NCBI GenBank assembly: GCA_963921795.1
Contig: OY997657.1
Span: 29,567,543-29,631,542, forward strand
Length of the DNA: 64,000 bases
Reading direction: 5' to 3'
From: Nannobrachium achirus
Taxonomy: Eukaryota; Chordata; Actinopteri; Myctophiformes; Myctophidae
Part shown: piece by piece, positions 1 through 64,000 of the stretch
How the letters are laid out: every line of letters starts with the position of its first letter
Position numbering within the stretch: the first letter of the stretch is position 1
Position numbers and translations under genes: made by a program
Notes under the pieces: generated by a model
What the model was told of the DNA's origin: nothing
The model's database searches: none
Seen by the model: only the letters and a program-made list of their open reading frames with translations

Positions 1-521
1 GCCCTTGCCTTTGAAGTGGGTTTAAAAAAAGCTGTATTTGGTTTGCATTGTGTGCAGAAACTAATTTATAGGAGTTGACCCCCGCTCCTCTTTTGTGCGA
101 CAGCCATCTTGGAAAACAATGGCAGGAAGGCTTGAAACCTAAGAGGAACTGAATCTGCTGTTTTCCATTTTTTTCTGTCCTTATTCAACACAGAAATGTT
201 CCCTCTCAGAGTAAAATGTCTCTGTTTTTGTGTCCGAGAGGAGCCATAAACTGATGTCTAAGCATTCCACGAGCAGGCAATAGGGCCTAGTTTAACTGGA
301 CACATGGGGACAGTTGTTTTGTACCACATGGAGCAGGGGGCCTGACAGAGGAAGCCACGGCCGCCTGGTGACCCCGCGCCGACCCCATCGGCCTCCTCGT
401 GGAGGGATCAAGGCCTAGATGGGAGCCGGCTAAAGGTTAGAGGTTTAAGGGTAACAAATCAAGCAACACTTTACTGGTATTTAACCCCCCTTACCCATAT
501 CTCTCCAACTCTATAGCTGGT
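1..521. other. intergenic DNA 3' of cdin1
   Basis: No gene, RNA or recognisable transposon seen. A mixed-composition stretch with a GC-rich patch near 340-430. On conserved synteny this would be the cdin1-meis2 intergenic side. Confidence 0.4.
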
Positions 522-522
522 A

Positions 523-558
<36 letters not shown>

Positions 559-569
559 CACACACACAG
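522..569. repeat. (ACGC)n-(AC)n microsatellite
   Basis: About ten ACGC units grade into AC repeats. Confidence 0.95.
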
Positions 570-2284
570 AGTAAGGTATTATGCTCTTGAGGTGGGAGTG
601 TCCCTCTCTTCAATGACTGTATGTGAGCAGTTCAGGTCTGGGTATGATTAGATTGCAGTGAGGAGGATGAGAGGGAGAGATGCAGAGAACAGGGGTGAAG
701 GAGAGCTTATGATGATCTAACTCCTACTTCACTCTCTCAGCCCGAACCCGAGTCTCTCTGCAGGACAAACAGTACAGCGTTGACTGGAGGAGCCATGGAA
801 CCTATGGATCTATTCCAATTCTAAACTATACTATATCTCTCCACAGAGGAGGTAAAAAAACATGGTAAAATATATGTTTGATTCAGTCTTTTAGCTCCAA
901 TATGCTGTAACATAATAAAACATGTTACGTATTAGCGTCTCTGATGTGATGGCAGGCTCTCTAACTTTTCCACTTACTTTGGTCTTCTTTGTAAGTGACC
1001 AGAACAAAACGTGGACCCCCAGTGCATATCTGCCTCTAAAAACATCATTCAACTTTACGTTCACTTCTGGTTCCTCTGGCCCAGCTGTGTTTCTTCCATT
1101 AGGATTTGCTCATAAAAGGGACCGAGCCGTAAACATGTGCTACAGACGACGATTGCTCGGTACCCACTCTCCGCCATCTGCTGTGGGAATCAGGTGTTTT
1201 GATGTACCTGTACCACTTGTGTGGTTTATAAGCAGACTTCAATTGTTTCACAGACTGTATTCATTGTTTGTATTCATGGCAGGACATGATTCAAAATGAA
1301 GAATTATCTTATCCTTTATTTATACATTAAAAGCATAGGCTTACTGTACATACATCAAACACTTTGAGTAGAACAGAACATAAACACATGAATTAATTAC
1401 ATACTTTGTCATATTATTGCAGGAAACAGTCTTGAAACCAAACAGAAATGCTTCTGATTTCTCCACCAACACTGTAAGGATGCGAGTTAAATTTATCGCC
1501 AACCATTAACATTCACAATGAACAAATTGTACAGTGTACGATGGAGAGGTCATTGCGGGGTCTCCGACCCTAATCAGAATTGGATCCCGCCCCCCCCCCC
1601 CTGCAGATTGACTGAGAGGGCACTGAGTGACGTAGGTGAAAGTCTGGCCTCCGACGCACCCCTGAACCGCACCTCTCTTATCTGCCTACAGAACGGAGGA
1701 GGTGCAGGAGAAGGAGGGGGGAGGGAAGGGCGACGAAGGACATGGCTTTTGGGTTTTGATAAGGAAAAGGCCGTAGTGTCCTGCCACTGGCCTCCTGGCC
1801 GTCCACCTCCAGCGGGCCACACAGGGGGCAGAGAGTTGACCGTGACCAGGAAGCCCTCCGAAGACAGTGTTCTCACACAGAGGGGTGGTGAACCTGACCC
1901 TAAACCACCGGACCTGGCAGAGGTACAGAAAAGTGTACGTGTGTACGCAGTGGTTCGCCGAGGCGGGGTCAGGCTCGCAGAGACAGAGGGAGGGCGAACA
2001 AGAGTGCAAGCGAGACAGAGAGAGAGAATGGGAGAGGGAGGGTGAGGGAGACAGAGTGAGTGCAAAGGAGAAAAAGAGAGAATGGGAGCGGGAGGGAGGA
2101 AGAGAGTGAGAGACAGAGGGAGACACACAGAGGGTCAGTTGGAGTTCAGAGGAGATTTTCTTTTTTTCCGCCAGTAGCCTCGTGCTGCAGGAAAGCTAAA
2201 TTGTTTCCGGGTCCACGTATCCACCTCTCCTTCCTTTCTCTCATCCTCCCGTCTCCCTTCCTTCTCTCTCACACCTCACTGACC
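570..2284. other. 3' flank of cdin1, including a purine-rich block
   Basis: No coding region supported. Between about 1690 and 2140 the plus strand is strongly GA-rich (gagaga and gggagg runs). This is low-complexity sequence and explains several spurious open frames on both strands. Confidence 0.5.
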
Positions 2285-2290
2285 TTTATT
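2285..2290 (-). promoter_or_regulatory. possible poly(A) signal for cdin1
   Basis: Reading on the minus strand there is an AATAAA about 40 bases past the cdin1 stop codon, inside a purine-rich stretch. The 3' UTR would be very short if it is used. Further candidates exist downstream, for example around 1316. Position is the only evidence. Confidence 0.3.
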
Positions 2291-2330
2291 TTTCCCCTTT
2301 CTCCCGCCCTCTACCTCCACCGCAACTCCG

Positions 2331-56799
<54,469 letters not shown>

Positions 56800-58598
56800 C
56801 TGGACACAGATTGAGCAAGGAAAAGCAATAGCTGAATTAGGCCTAATAAAAGCCAGGCAATAGCTTCAATAGAGAGTTGGGGAAGGTTATCTCAAAATGG
56901 AGATGGTTTAGAAGACCTATTCTCCTAGAGAGAATGGCGCCATTGTGAGACCTTCAGAATAACTCCCACATATCCAGTTTGAAAGGAAGTGTGAACATGT
57001 TTCAAAGAGATTTCAAACAGCTCGAAAATTACGCCACTGAAATAACACAGCCAGTCAAGCCCTGAGCTGATGTCACATAGCTTAGATAATAATGATTCTA
57101 ATGGCACTAAATTATATTGTCCTGTTTCGAAACCTTGACCCAACTTTCGACAAGCCCCTGCGCAAATTGGTCTTTTTTGAGCCTTGCTTTGCACTAACCT
57201 TTCCCACAGGAACAAGAGAACGCTTATTATGCCGCCAAGCTATACAGCCGAAATGCCCTCACCTCTGTCAAGACCAAATAGAAGACAAAAAAAAAAAAGA
57301 AGACGGTAGTCTCTCATCTCATAAGAAAAGCAGCGTAACAATATTGCCCAGGCTCCAGACACTGAAGAGCTTTAATCGTAGGGTGATTATTAAGGCAAGA
57401 ACCAGCAGGACATACCAGAGGGACTGAGGAAAAAGCAATCTGCAAGAAGAAGGGGATGCTTCATTTTTTTCTTTTCTTTTTCTTTTTTTGAACAGTTGAG
57501 AGGTGAAGTGCTTGTTTTGAGATCAGGGAGAAGTCAGGACAGAGAGATGAGCAGTACAAATGCTACTTTCCACACCTAGTCACACCTTGCTGACTGTACA
57601 ATATCAAAAGCTAGAACCCTATCAAAACATTCCTTCCCATTCCCCATAGTTCAGACAATAATAGAATGGCATGTAAGGAGATGATGTCATTTGCTAGTTT
57701 CTGGAGGCTTTTATTTGGCCGATATTGGCCTATCAGCTATCAGTGTATGTTGTCTGATATAATGTACCTGTACATAATATGAAAACCTTTTATTACAGAA
57801 TCAAAAGCAGAAAAATACGAATGGGGTAATTTGGAAACTGTTCTAATATCAGTATCAAAATCTTTTACTCCATAATATCAGTATCGGTCGGGCTCGGTAC
57901 AGTACAATACAATTCAATTAACAGCCAACACAAAACAGAGTCTAAGACTACATCTACAAATTTATGTATACAGCATGCATGGTGTTTGAGTGAAACAATT
58001 TCAACATTGTATCTGGGCTTTGTCTAAACACAATATTGTATGCAAATAAGAAAATACATAAAATGACTCGCTGCTATACTAATTACTTACAAAATCCCAC
58101 AGCCTCTTAACTGTTGAGGGGAAGGAAGAAAAACCCTAGCAGACTTTGCCTTTCTCGGCTACTTCATTATGAAACACAACGTTCTTGCAGCCGAGAATTT
58201 TTTTTCTCTTGTTAGCATAATTGGGGACCAAAAGTGGATTTGCCCTCAGCCTGTAGTGAGATTGTAGTGTTTTATCTTTCCTGTGATGCATCATGGTAGT
58301 GCTGGAAGCAGAGGAAGCTTTCCGTCTCTGCACAAAGTATTTTTCATTAGCGGTCCTATTTGTTAACAACTCCATGATATTGCATGAGCAAGGCGGCTCG
58401 CAAAAAAAAAAAAGGCCAAACATGTCTATAATTATTACAGGGTGAACAGACATCATCTTCATCTTCATTAAGACCTCATCTGCAATAGCAACCCGGAGTT
58501 AGCTTACGTAGCCCGCAGCTAAAGCGCGCTCCTTTCTCTGTTGTGAAACCCTCCCCCCTTTCTTTCTCCCTTCTTGGTTCATCCCTCTCTGTGCTCAT
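56800..58598. other. cdin1 intron upstream of the first visible exon
   Basis: Searched on the minus strand for the preceding cdin1 exon without success. Long A or T runs near 57285 and 57465. No other gene seen. Confidence 0.4.
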
Positions 58599-59674
58599 TA
58601 GGGATGGGACGATAAGCGATATTATCATTTATCGCGATAAAAAAACACTCGCGATAATCGTATCGTGGAGATTTGATATATCGTGATATCGTCCTACGTC
58701 ATGCACTGGGATCAATTCACCTTTTATTTGCCGAGCTGCATATCCGGTACCACTTAAAGGTGATACTACCCAGGGGGCAAAGGAAGGTGTGCTGCATTTG
58801 CCCCGACATAAAAGGTTGTCCACCAGAAATATTATCTATGACCCAGTAGGATCACAACCTATATGGACAACCCGGTCAATTTGTACGGCAAAGTTCCAAT
58901 ATGGCCGCCTCAATATTAGCCCCTATTAGTTTTAATGGGGGGTGAATAGGGAAAAATTTTAAACTGAGGGATATTTCCACAAAACTTCACAGGTTGATCA
59001 ATGGTATACATATGAACATTTTTTGTATTGCAAGTTTCCATGAAATCCAATATGGCCGCCACAATATGGCCGCCATAATGTAAGGACCCAGAAAATAGGT
59101 TTTGCCTCTAACTTCTGAACCAGATGAGCTAGAAACGCAAACTTGGTGTCTATTTCATGGTGTCTGACCATGGGAGACTCAATGGAATAGCTAATTTTAT
59201 TATTGGGTGTGTCTGGACCTTTATTGTGCATATTTGCAAGATGGTGGACTCCCAAAATAGAGCTTTAACATAATTTCTACCATGATTGTTGACTGCTTTT
59301 GCAAATACAAGCAATATGAATCCATTTGCTAAGATTTATGGCACAGAAGGGACTTATACCTGTATTATTCTTGAGTTTGCATGTTGTCAAAATGGGTGTA
59401 AACGAGATATTATATTTCCTGTCCGATTCTACTGTATGTAGTTGTAGCAATGACTTCAGATAAAATCAGAGACCAAAACAATGTATCTTAGAAATTATTT
59501 TTTTATTAAAAAAAATTAATAAAAAAAGAGAGAGATTATCTCAATGAAATGAATGCAACTGCCTTTTTGGGTCTTTCACACATAGACATGCACATGCTTT
59601 CCAACAACTTCAGCTTCAGGGAAATTATAATGAACACATGATTAAAACAGGCTGCATTATAATGCAAATAATTG

Positions 59675-59877
59675 CTAGTCACTATCACTGTCATGTGTAC
59701 CTATCCTGCTGCATCTTGTCTCCAGTCCTTGGCAACGACACCCCAAGTAGCATGCAATTCCCTTCTTCGCACATGAAAAGTTTTTCTGGCAGCCTTTGAT
59801 ACAGCTACATGATATTGCCTTGTCCATTGATATAGGCCAGGCTGGCTCTGTAGATGGACAGGGGACTGCCTTCCCAT
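59675..59877 (-). pseudogene. inverted duplicate of the cysteine-rich C-terminal tail
   Basis: The left arm of the foldback element encodes, on the minus strand, GKAVPCPSTEPAWPISMDKA then ISCSCIKGCQKNFSCAKKGI then ACYLGCRCQGLETRCSR, ending at a stop at 59677-59675. It mirrors the tail on the plus strand beginning at 60406. Cysteine spacing CxCxxxGCxxxxCxC then CxxxCxC resembles CXC-type metal-binding tails. It is an incomplete copy made by the inversion. Confidence 0.7.
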
Positions 59878-59960
59878 GGCGGCAGCATGATATAGGCATC
59901 TATATCATGCTGCCACCCACCTCCTAGACCTTCCAGAGCTGTGGGTGAGAACAGAGCAGG

Positions 59961-60514
59961 ATGCATATCTTCCTATCCATCACATGGTCTCAGCCCTTGG
60001 ACTCGCACAGTGTCGTGCCCTGCCCTTTATTCACCAGCTATCCCTTTTTCACTGGAAAGAAGGCATGGTTCAAGACCAGCATGGGTCTAGATCTCCCTGC
60101 ACTTCAGGAGTTTGGTGAAAATTCCTCTTATTCCCTCTCAGAGGATGTCAAGAATCAGGCTAGAGACCTCACAATAGCTGTATATGCATCAAAAGCTGAC
60201 CATTCGGAGGACTTTGACCTGGCAAAGCTGAGAGTGTACAAGTTCCTAAATATCCGATCAACCCTGTTGAAGCTGCTGCCACCTACAGAAAATGCCTTTG
60301 GCCTGCACCTGAAAAGAGCTGCTCTTGCAGCCATAATAGATAAAACTGCACACATCGCGAAGCCAGACATCCCTTGCTTCACTGAATATGGATGGTCTCT
60401 CAGTGATGGGAAGGCAGTCCCCTGTCCATCTACAGAGCCAGCCTGGCCTATATCAATGGACAAGGCAATATCATGTAGCTGTATCAAAGGCTGCCAGAAA
60501 AACTGTTCATGTGC
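59961..60514 (+). pseudogene. cysteine-rich transposon-borne protein, C-terminal part, interrupted by LINE
   Basis: Open in one frame from 59961 to the LINE border. Segments such as FFTGKKAWFKT, LLKLLPPTENAFGLHLKRAA and KPDIPCFTEYGW, followed by GKAVPCPSTEPAWP and a Cys-rich stretch, resemble the last ~200 residues of an uncharacterised protein family carried by animal mobile elements. The tail of the same frame is found beyond the LINE at 60858-60951. The N-terminal bulk of the family is not in the window. Molecular function is unknown to me; the Cys-rich end suggests zinc or DNA binding (inference). Confidence 0.6.
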
Positions 60515-60848
60515 CATCCATCCATCCATCCATCTTCAACCGCTTATCCGGAATCGGGTCGCGGGGGTAACGGTTCCAACTGAGACTTCCAGATTTCCTT
60601 ATCCTGCGTAACTTCCTCCACTCCCTCTGGGAGTATACCGAGGCGTTCCCAGGCCAGTCTGGAGATATAATCCTTCCATCTGGTCTTAGGTCTGCCACGG
60701 GGTCTCCTCCCAGTGGGACGTGCATCGAGGACCTTCCTAGGAAGGCGCTCGGGGGGCATCCGTACTAGATGCCCGAACCACCTAAGCTGACTCCTTTCCA
60801 AGTGAAGGAGCAGCGGTTCTACTCCAAGTCTCTCTCGGGTGATTGAAC
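60515..60848 (-). mobile_element. 5'-truncated RTE/Rex3-like LINE
   Basis: Minus-strand insertion of the last ~330 bp of a LINE. It encodes RSQLRWFGHLVRMPPERLPR and RPRGRPKTRWKDYISRLAWE followed by PPRPDSG, the C-terminal end of the polyprotein. Its 3' end is the (GATG)n tail visible on the plus strand as CATCCATCCATCCATC. A 9-bp target duplication TTCATGTGC flanks it (60506-60514 and 60849-60857). The duplicate arm of the host element (near 59775) shows the empty site. The tail repeat suggests Rex3 (RTE clade); Rex1 is less likely. Confidence 0.85.
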
Positions 60849-61699
60849 TTCATGTGCGAAGAAGGGAATTGCATGCTACTTGGGGTGTCGTTGCCAAGGA
60901 CTGGAGACAAGATGCAGCAGGATAGGTACACATGACAGTGATAGTGACTAGCAATTATTTGCATTATAATGCAGCCTGTTTTAATCATGTGTTCATTATA
61001 ATTTCCCAGAAGCTGAAGTTGTTGGAAAGCATGTGCATGTCTATGTGTGAAAGACCCAAACAGGCAGTTGCATTCATTTCATTGAGATAATCTCTCTCTT
61101 TTTTTATTAATTTTTTTAATAAAAAAATAATTTCTAAGATACATTGTTTTGGTCTCTGATTTTATCTGAAGTCATTGCTACAACTACATACAGTAGAATC
61201 GGACAGGAAATATAATATCTCGTTTACAGCCATTTTGACAACATGCAAACTCAAGAATAATACAGGTATAAGTCCCTTCTGTGCCACAAATCTTAGCAAA
61301 TGGATTCATATTGCTTGTATTTGCAAAAGCAGTCAACAATCATGGTAGAAATTATGTTAAAGCTCTATTTTGGGAGTCCACCATCTTGCAAATATGCACA
61401 ATAAAGGTCCAGACACACCCAATAATAAAATTAGCTATTCCATTGAGTCTCCCATGGTCAGACACCATGAAATAGAGACCAAGTTTGCGTTTCTAGCTCA
61501 TCTGGTTCAGAAGTTAGAGGCAAAACCTATTTTCTGGGTCCTTACATTATGGCGGCCATATTGTGGCGGCCATATTGGATTTCATGGAAACTTGCAATAC
61601 AAAAAATGTTCATATGTATACCATTGATCAACCTGTGAAGTTTCGTGGAAATATCCCTCAGTTTAAATTTTTTCCCTATTCACCCCCCATTAAAACTAA

Positions 61700-62868
61700 C
61701 TAGAAGCTGGGCCGCCCTTTGGGCGGCCCATTCATGCCCACAATGTAAATAGGGAATGAATGCCCCGCCCTTTAATGCAAACCCCATTATACCTGTTGTC
61801 ATAGGACCCGTTTTGACCATCTGTTTGCCTGTGTCCATTTATGCCCATATATGGAGATATCTGTTATCTGTCTGTCTGTCAGCGTCCATTTTATGTCCAT
61901 ATATGGAGATCACTGCAGATATAGTTCTGGGTCCATTTTATGCCCATATATGCCCATATATGGAGATATCTGTCTATTTGCGTCCATTTCACGCCCATAT
62001 ATGGAGATCTCTGAATCTGTCTGTCTGTGTCCCTTTATGCCCGTATATGGAGATCTTTGTGATTCTGCGTAAATTTTATGCCCATATATGCCATTTGCGT
62101 CCATTTTATGCCCATTTATGGAGATCTCTGTATCCGTCTGTCTGTGTGTCTGTCTGTGTCCCTTTATGCCCGTATATGGAGATCTTTGTGATTCTGCGTA
62201 AATTTTATGCCCATATATGCCATTTGCGTCCATATAGTTCTGGGTCCATTTTATGCCCATATATGCCCATATATGGAGATATCTGTCTATTTGCGTCCAT
62301 TTCACGCCCATATATGGAGATCTCTGAATCTGTCTGTCTGTGTCCCTTTATCCATTTTATGCCCATATATGGGGGCATTCATTTTATGCCCATATATGGA
62401 GAACGCGCGTGCCCGTGGGACGAACGGTTCTCATATGGGGGCATTCATTTTATGCCCATATATGGAGAACGCGCGTGCCCGTGGGACGAACGGTTCTCGA
62501 GATACGCGGATTACCTACATACATACACACTCACAGAGATTTTTTGTTGACTTTGTTGACTCATGTGGCGTACGTGATGTCAGAGCCTTTTATGAAGTGA
62601 TGTCACAATGAGTCAGAGTTTTCGCCGATTTCCTCAGAAACAGCCTGATGTCAACAATCAACCCCGCATAAGGAGATTCCGAACGTTTCGCGCCGGTTCG
62701 GGAAAACCGCGCGCCGGGTCGGGTCGAGGCGCGGCACTGCACTCCGTGCCGCGGCGGGGAACGCGCGTGCCGAATCTGAAGCCGGTGGGACGAACGGTTC
62801 TTGAGATACGCGGATTACAGACAGACACACACGCAGACAGACAGAGACTTCTCGCATTTATAGATAGA
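61700..62868 (-). mobile_element. Helitron, non-autonomous, 1169 bp
   Basis: On the minus strand it starts TCTATCTATAAATGCGAG and ends in a 10-bp GC hairpin (61708-61730, TGGGCCGCCC / GGGCGGCCCA, loop AAA), then GCTT and CTAG, inserted between A and T with no target duplication. These are the hallmarks of a Helitron. The left arm of the surrounding foldback element gives the empty site, AAAACTAATAGGGGCTAATA. The interior is a minisatellite built on CCCATATATGGAGAT. No Rep or helicase domain is present. Confidence 0.9.
61790..62500. repeat. minisatellite inside the Helitron (CCCATATATGGAGAT units)
   Basis: About 14 irregularly spaced copies of TGCCCATATATGG with GTCTGTCTG and GCGTCCATTT spacers, in higher-order duplications: about 61915-62040 repeats at 62230-62350, about 62020-62095 at 62150-62225, and CATTCATTTTATGCCC...GGACGAACGGTTCTC twice (62370-62500). 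It keeps several frames open by its period, so the 264-residue frame across it is not a gene. Confidence 0.85.
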
Positions 62869-63496
62869 TAGGGGCTAATATTGAGGCGGCCATATTGGAA
62901 CTTTGCCGTACAAATTGACCGGGTTGTCCATATAGGTTGTGATCCTACTGGGTCATAGATAATATTTCTGGTGGACAACCTTTTATGTCGGGGCAAATGC
63001 AGGTTTCCTAAAAAAAGGCTGGTTTGCCCCCTGGGTATACACCATGAAATTTCACTTTTCCTATTTTAAAACCTTTTTTGGGGTCCCACTAGCACCTTCT
63101 ATCCTCACAAAGTCCCATTTCTGACCGTTGTGTCTTTCCCTGGTTTTGAGAAGGTGAAGGTTAAAAGTATCCCATGGGTTCTCAAAACAGGCTATCCAGA
63201 TTTGCTGCCGATTGTGACGTCATCTGCCGATTGTGACGTCATAAAAAATAAAAAATAAATCAAAAACATTTTTTTTTTTCAAAATCATTTTTTTTTTATC
63301 ATCAGGGGGGGGGGGGGGGGGGGGGCAGTTCAGGCCAAAGGTGGTACTGCAGCTGAAATGCTCTGAGAGCCATTCAAAATGAGAGACGCTCTCTATTCAG
63401 GAGTGGTAATTTAGCCTCAAACCTTTTGAAAAACGTTTTTGGGACATAAACAATATGACATAAATACTTTTTAAATGCATGGTGTATCACCTTTAA

Positions 63497-63810
63497 AGGA
63501 GTAGTTCACCCCCAAAATGACTTTTTTTCTATTGATTACTCAGGCCATGGAGAGTAGAGATCAATAATATTTTTTGGTTTTTGTCACATTCCTAAGACAA
63601 AAATGTGATAACAATACATTTACCCCCATTGATTCCGGATGGTGACCCGTTTCGAAACGGGTCACCATCCGGAATCAATGGGGGTAAATTTAATCGAATC
63701 AAAATTTTGTCTTAGGAATGTGACAAAAACCAAAAAATATTATTGAACTCTACTCTCCATGGCCTGAGTAATCAATAGAAAAAAAGTCATTTTGGGGGTG
63801 AACTACTCCT
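63497..63810. mobile_element. TTAA foldback MITE (AGGAGTAGTTCACCC ends)
   Basis: 314 bp, almost perfectly self-complementary from AGGAGTAGTTCACCCCCAAA to GGGGGTGAACTACTCCT, flanked by TTAA at 63493-63496 and 63811-63814. The centre ATGGTGACCCGTTTCGAAAC continues the palindrome with no loop. The ends match the very common teleost sequence TTAAAGGRATAGTTCACCC. It abuts the preceding TTAA element and shares its TTAA. Near-perfect arms indicate recent origin. Confidence 0.88.
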
Positions 63811-63892
63811 TTAAACCCTCTATAATTGGTAAAAGGTACTTATAATATACGTACTTGATACAGTCTTTTTTTTCACTCTCTATCAAATGCCC

Positions 63893-63977
63893 TTGCCAAA
63901 AAATAGCCGATCTACAAGCTCACAACGCGTCGCAACGCGGCGCGCTGTGAGCTTGTAGATCTGCTATTTTTTGGCAA
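63893..63977. repeat. shared hairpin, complete copy in hAT copy 4
   Basis: TTGCCAAAAAATAGCCGATC ... GATCTGCTATTTTTTGGCAA with inner arms ACAAGCTCACAACGCG / CGCGCTGTGAGCTTGT. Its flanks match those of the 43308-43394 copy in the same host family. Confidence 0.85.
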
Positions 63978-64000
63978 ATGTTCCACCACAGGATAATGGA

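Larger units (their letters stand above)
58767..63037. mobile_element. large foldback DNA transposon, unclassified, with cysteine-rich reading frame
   Basis: Begins TACCCAGGGGGCAAA and ends TTTGCCCCCTGGGTA, with a 3-bp target duplication TAC (58764-58766 and 63038-63040). The left arm 58767-59877 is the inverted copy of the right arm (60406-60514, 60858-61699, 62869-63037): about 1.1 kb each at very high identity by eye. A 528-bp unique centre (59878-60405) separates them. The right arm is interrupted by a LINE and a Helitron, both with intact borders. The centre and inner arm carry a reading frame ending in a Cys-rich tail, related to transposon-borne proteins found widely in animals. The catalytic part is missing, so the element is non-autonomous. 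I cannot assign a superfamily. Confidence 0.8.
58758..63492. mobile_element. TTAA element with AGGTGATACACCATG ends, disrupted
   Basis: Flanked by TTAA at 58754-58757 and 63493-63496. The right end reads CATGGTGTATCACCT. The left end AGGTGATAC is cut after nine bases by the foldback element at 58767-63037, after which TACACCATG continues the same terminal repeat. Its own sequence is about 460 bp (chiefly 63038-63492), with a doubled GCCGATTGTGACGTCAT near 63205-63240 and a poly-G run at 63305-63325. No transposase. The TTAA target suggests the piggyBac or Kolobok superfamily. Confidence 0.8.
58599..64000. mobile_element. hAT MITE, TAGGGATGGGACGATA family, copy 4, split by nested insertions
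   Basis: The left half (58599-58757) starts TAGGGATGGGACGATAAGC after GTGCTCAT (nTnnnnAn form). It resumes at 63815 with ACCCTCTATAATTGGTAAAA, and a complete shared hairpin lies at 63893-63977. The right terminus is beyond the window. Copies at 27780 and 43072 show the uninterrupted middle. Everything from 58758 to 63810 is inserted at the TTAA of CACTTAAACCCTC. Confidence 0.88.

Noticed and set aside
521-569. CRISPR-like or other spaced direct repeat arrays
   Set aside because: All short tandem repeats seen are simple microsatellites or minisatellites. None has regular unique spacers.
1518-2128. Several 140-185-residue open frames on both strands
   Set aside because: Composition is driven by the GA/CT-rich block downstream of cdin1. 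The overlapping frames in opposite senses are low-complexity.
60515-60801. Independent minus-strand gene encoding RPRGRPKTRWKDY...
   Set aside because: It is the C-terminal end of a truncated LINE polyprotein with a target duplication, not a host gene.
61756-62550. 264-residue open frame
   Set aside because: It lies wholly within the Helitron minisatellite and repeats AHIW/CPYME with the array period. Open by repetition, with no domain.
56800-64000. Upstream cdin1 exon (peptide like APVLLDLANE)
   Set aside because: Looked for on the minus strand but no matching segment with splice sites was seen. It is presumed to lie beyond the window.

Overview
This window looks like nuclear DNA from a ray-finned fish, most likely an acanthomorph/percomorph. 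It has dense long (CA)n/(GT)n tracts, teleost-type tRNA-derived SINE and Rex3/RTE-like LINE sequence, many short hAT- and TTAA-type non-autonomous DNA transposons, and one sparse intron-rich gene. No bacterial or organellar signal is seen.

Gene content. I could support one host protein-coding gene, cdin1 (CDAN1-interacting nuclease 1, the orthologue of human C15orf41/CDIN1), on the minus strand. Seven consecutive coding exons are recognisable: 56799-56727, 47370-47291, 46719-46670, 43879-43812, 41119-41054, 40254-40149 and 2508-2331. All have AG/GT intron borders and mutually compatible phases. They encode roughly the last two thirds of the protein, including a PD motif and the ExK motif of a PD-(D/E)XK nuclease, which fall in two neighbouring exons. 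The 5' exons lie beyond position 64000. The last intron (2509-40148, 37.6 kb) is far larger than the others visible here. It holds several repeat-poor stretches that could be conserved regulatory DNA. In other vertebrates CDIN1 lies tail-to-tail with MEIS2, so those stretches are candidate MEIS2 enhancers (inference).

Mobile DNA. Five hAT copies of a CAGGGGTCTTCAA family have perfect 8-bp target duplications of the form nnnTAnnn. A second family (TAGGGATGGGACGATA) has 8-bp duplications of the form nTnnnnAn. There is also a TAGGGCTGTCAC family, several small foldback MITEs, a SINE at 16.1-16.3 kb and a Helitron. The right end (58599-64000) is a nested stack. A hAT element is interrupted at TTAA by a TTAA element. 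That element is interrupted by a 4.3-kb foldback element with 1.1-kb arms and a cysteine-rich reading frame. One arm of the foldback element carries both a 5'-truncated LINE (60515-60848) and a Helitron (61700-62868). A second TTAA foldback sits immediately alongside.

Most unusual signal. One short hairpin, with arms reading GCAGATCTACAAGCTCACAA and the reverse complement, recurs about 31 times in 64 kb. It lies inside at least seven unrelated non-autonomous element families, usually near the middle. The host sequence touching the hairpin is itself inverted, and differs from family to family. This suggests a parasitic or transferable hairpin that colonises the apex of other foldback transposons. 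A second, rarer hairpin (AACCAAATGGACC) is also present.

Limits. Superfamily names rest on terminal sequence and target duplications read by eye. No database search was possible, and conserved noncoding status has not been tested.
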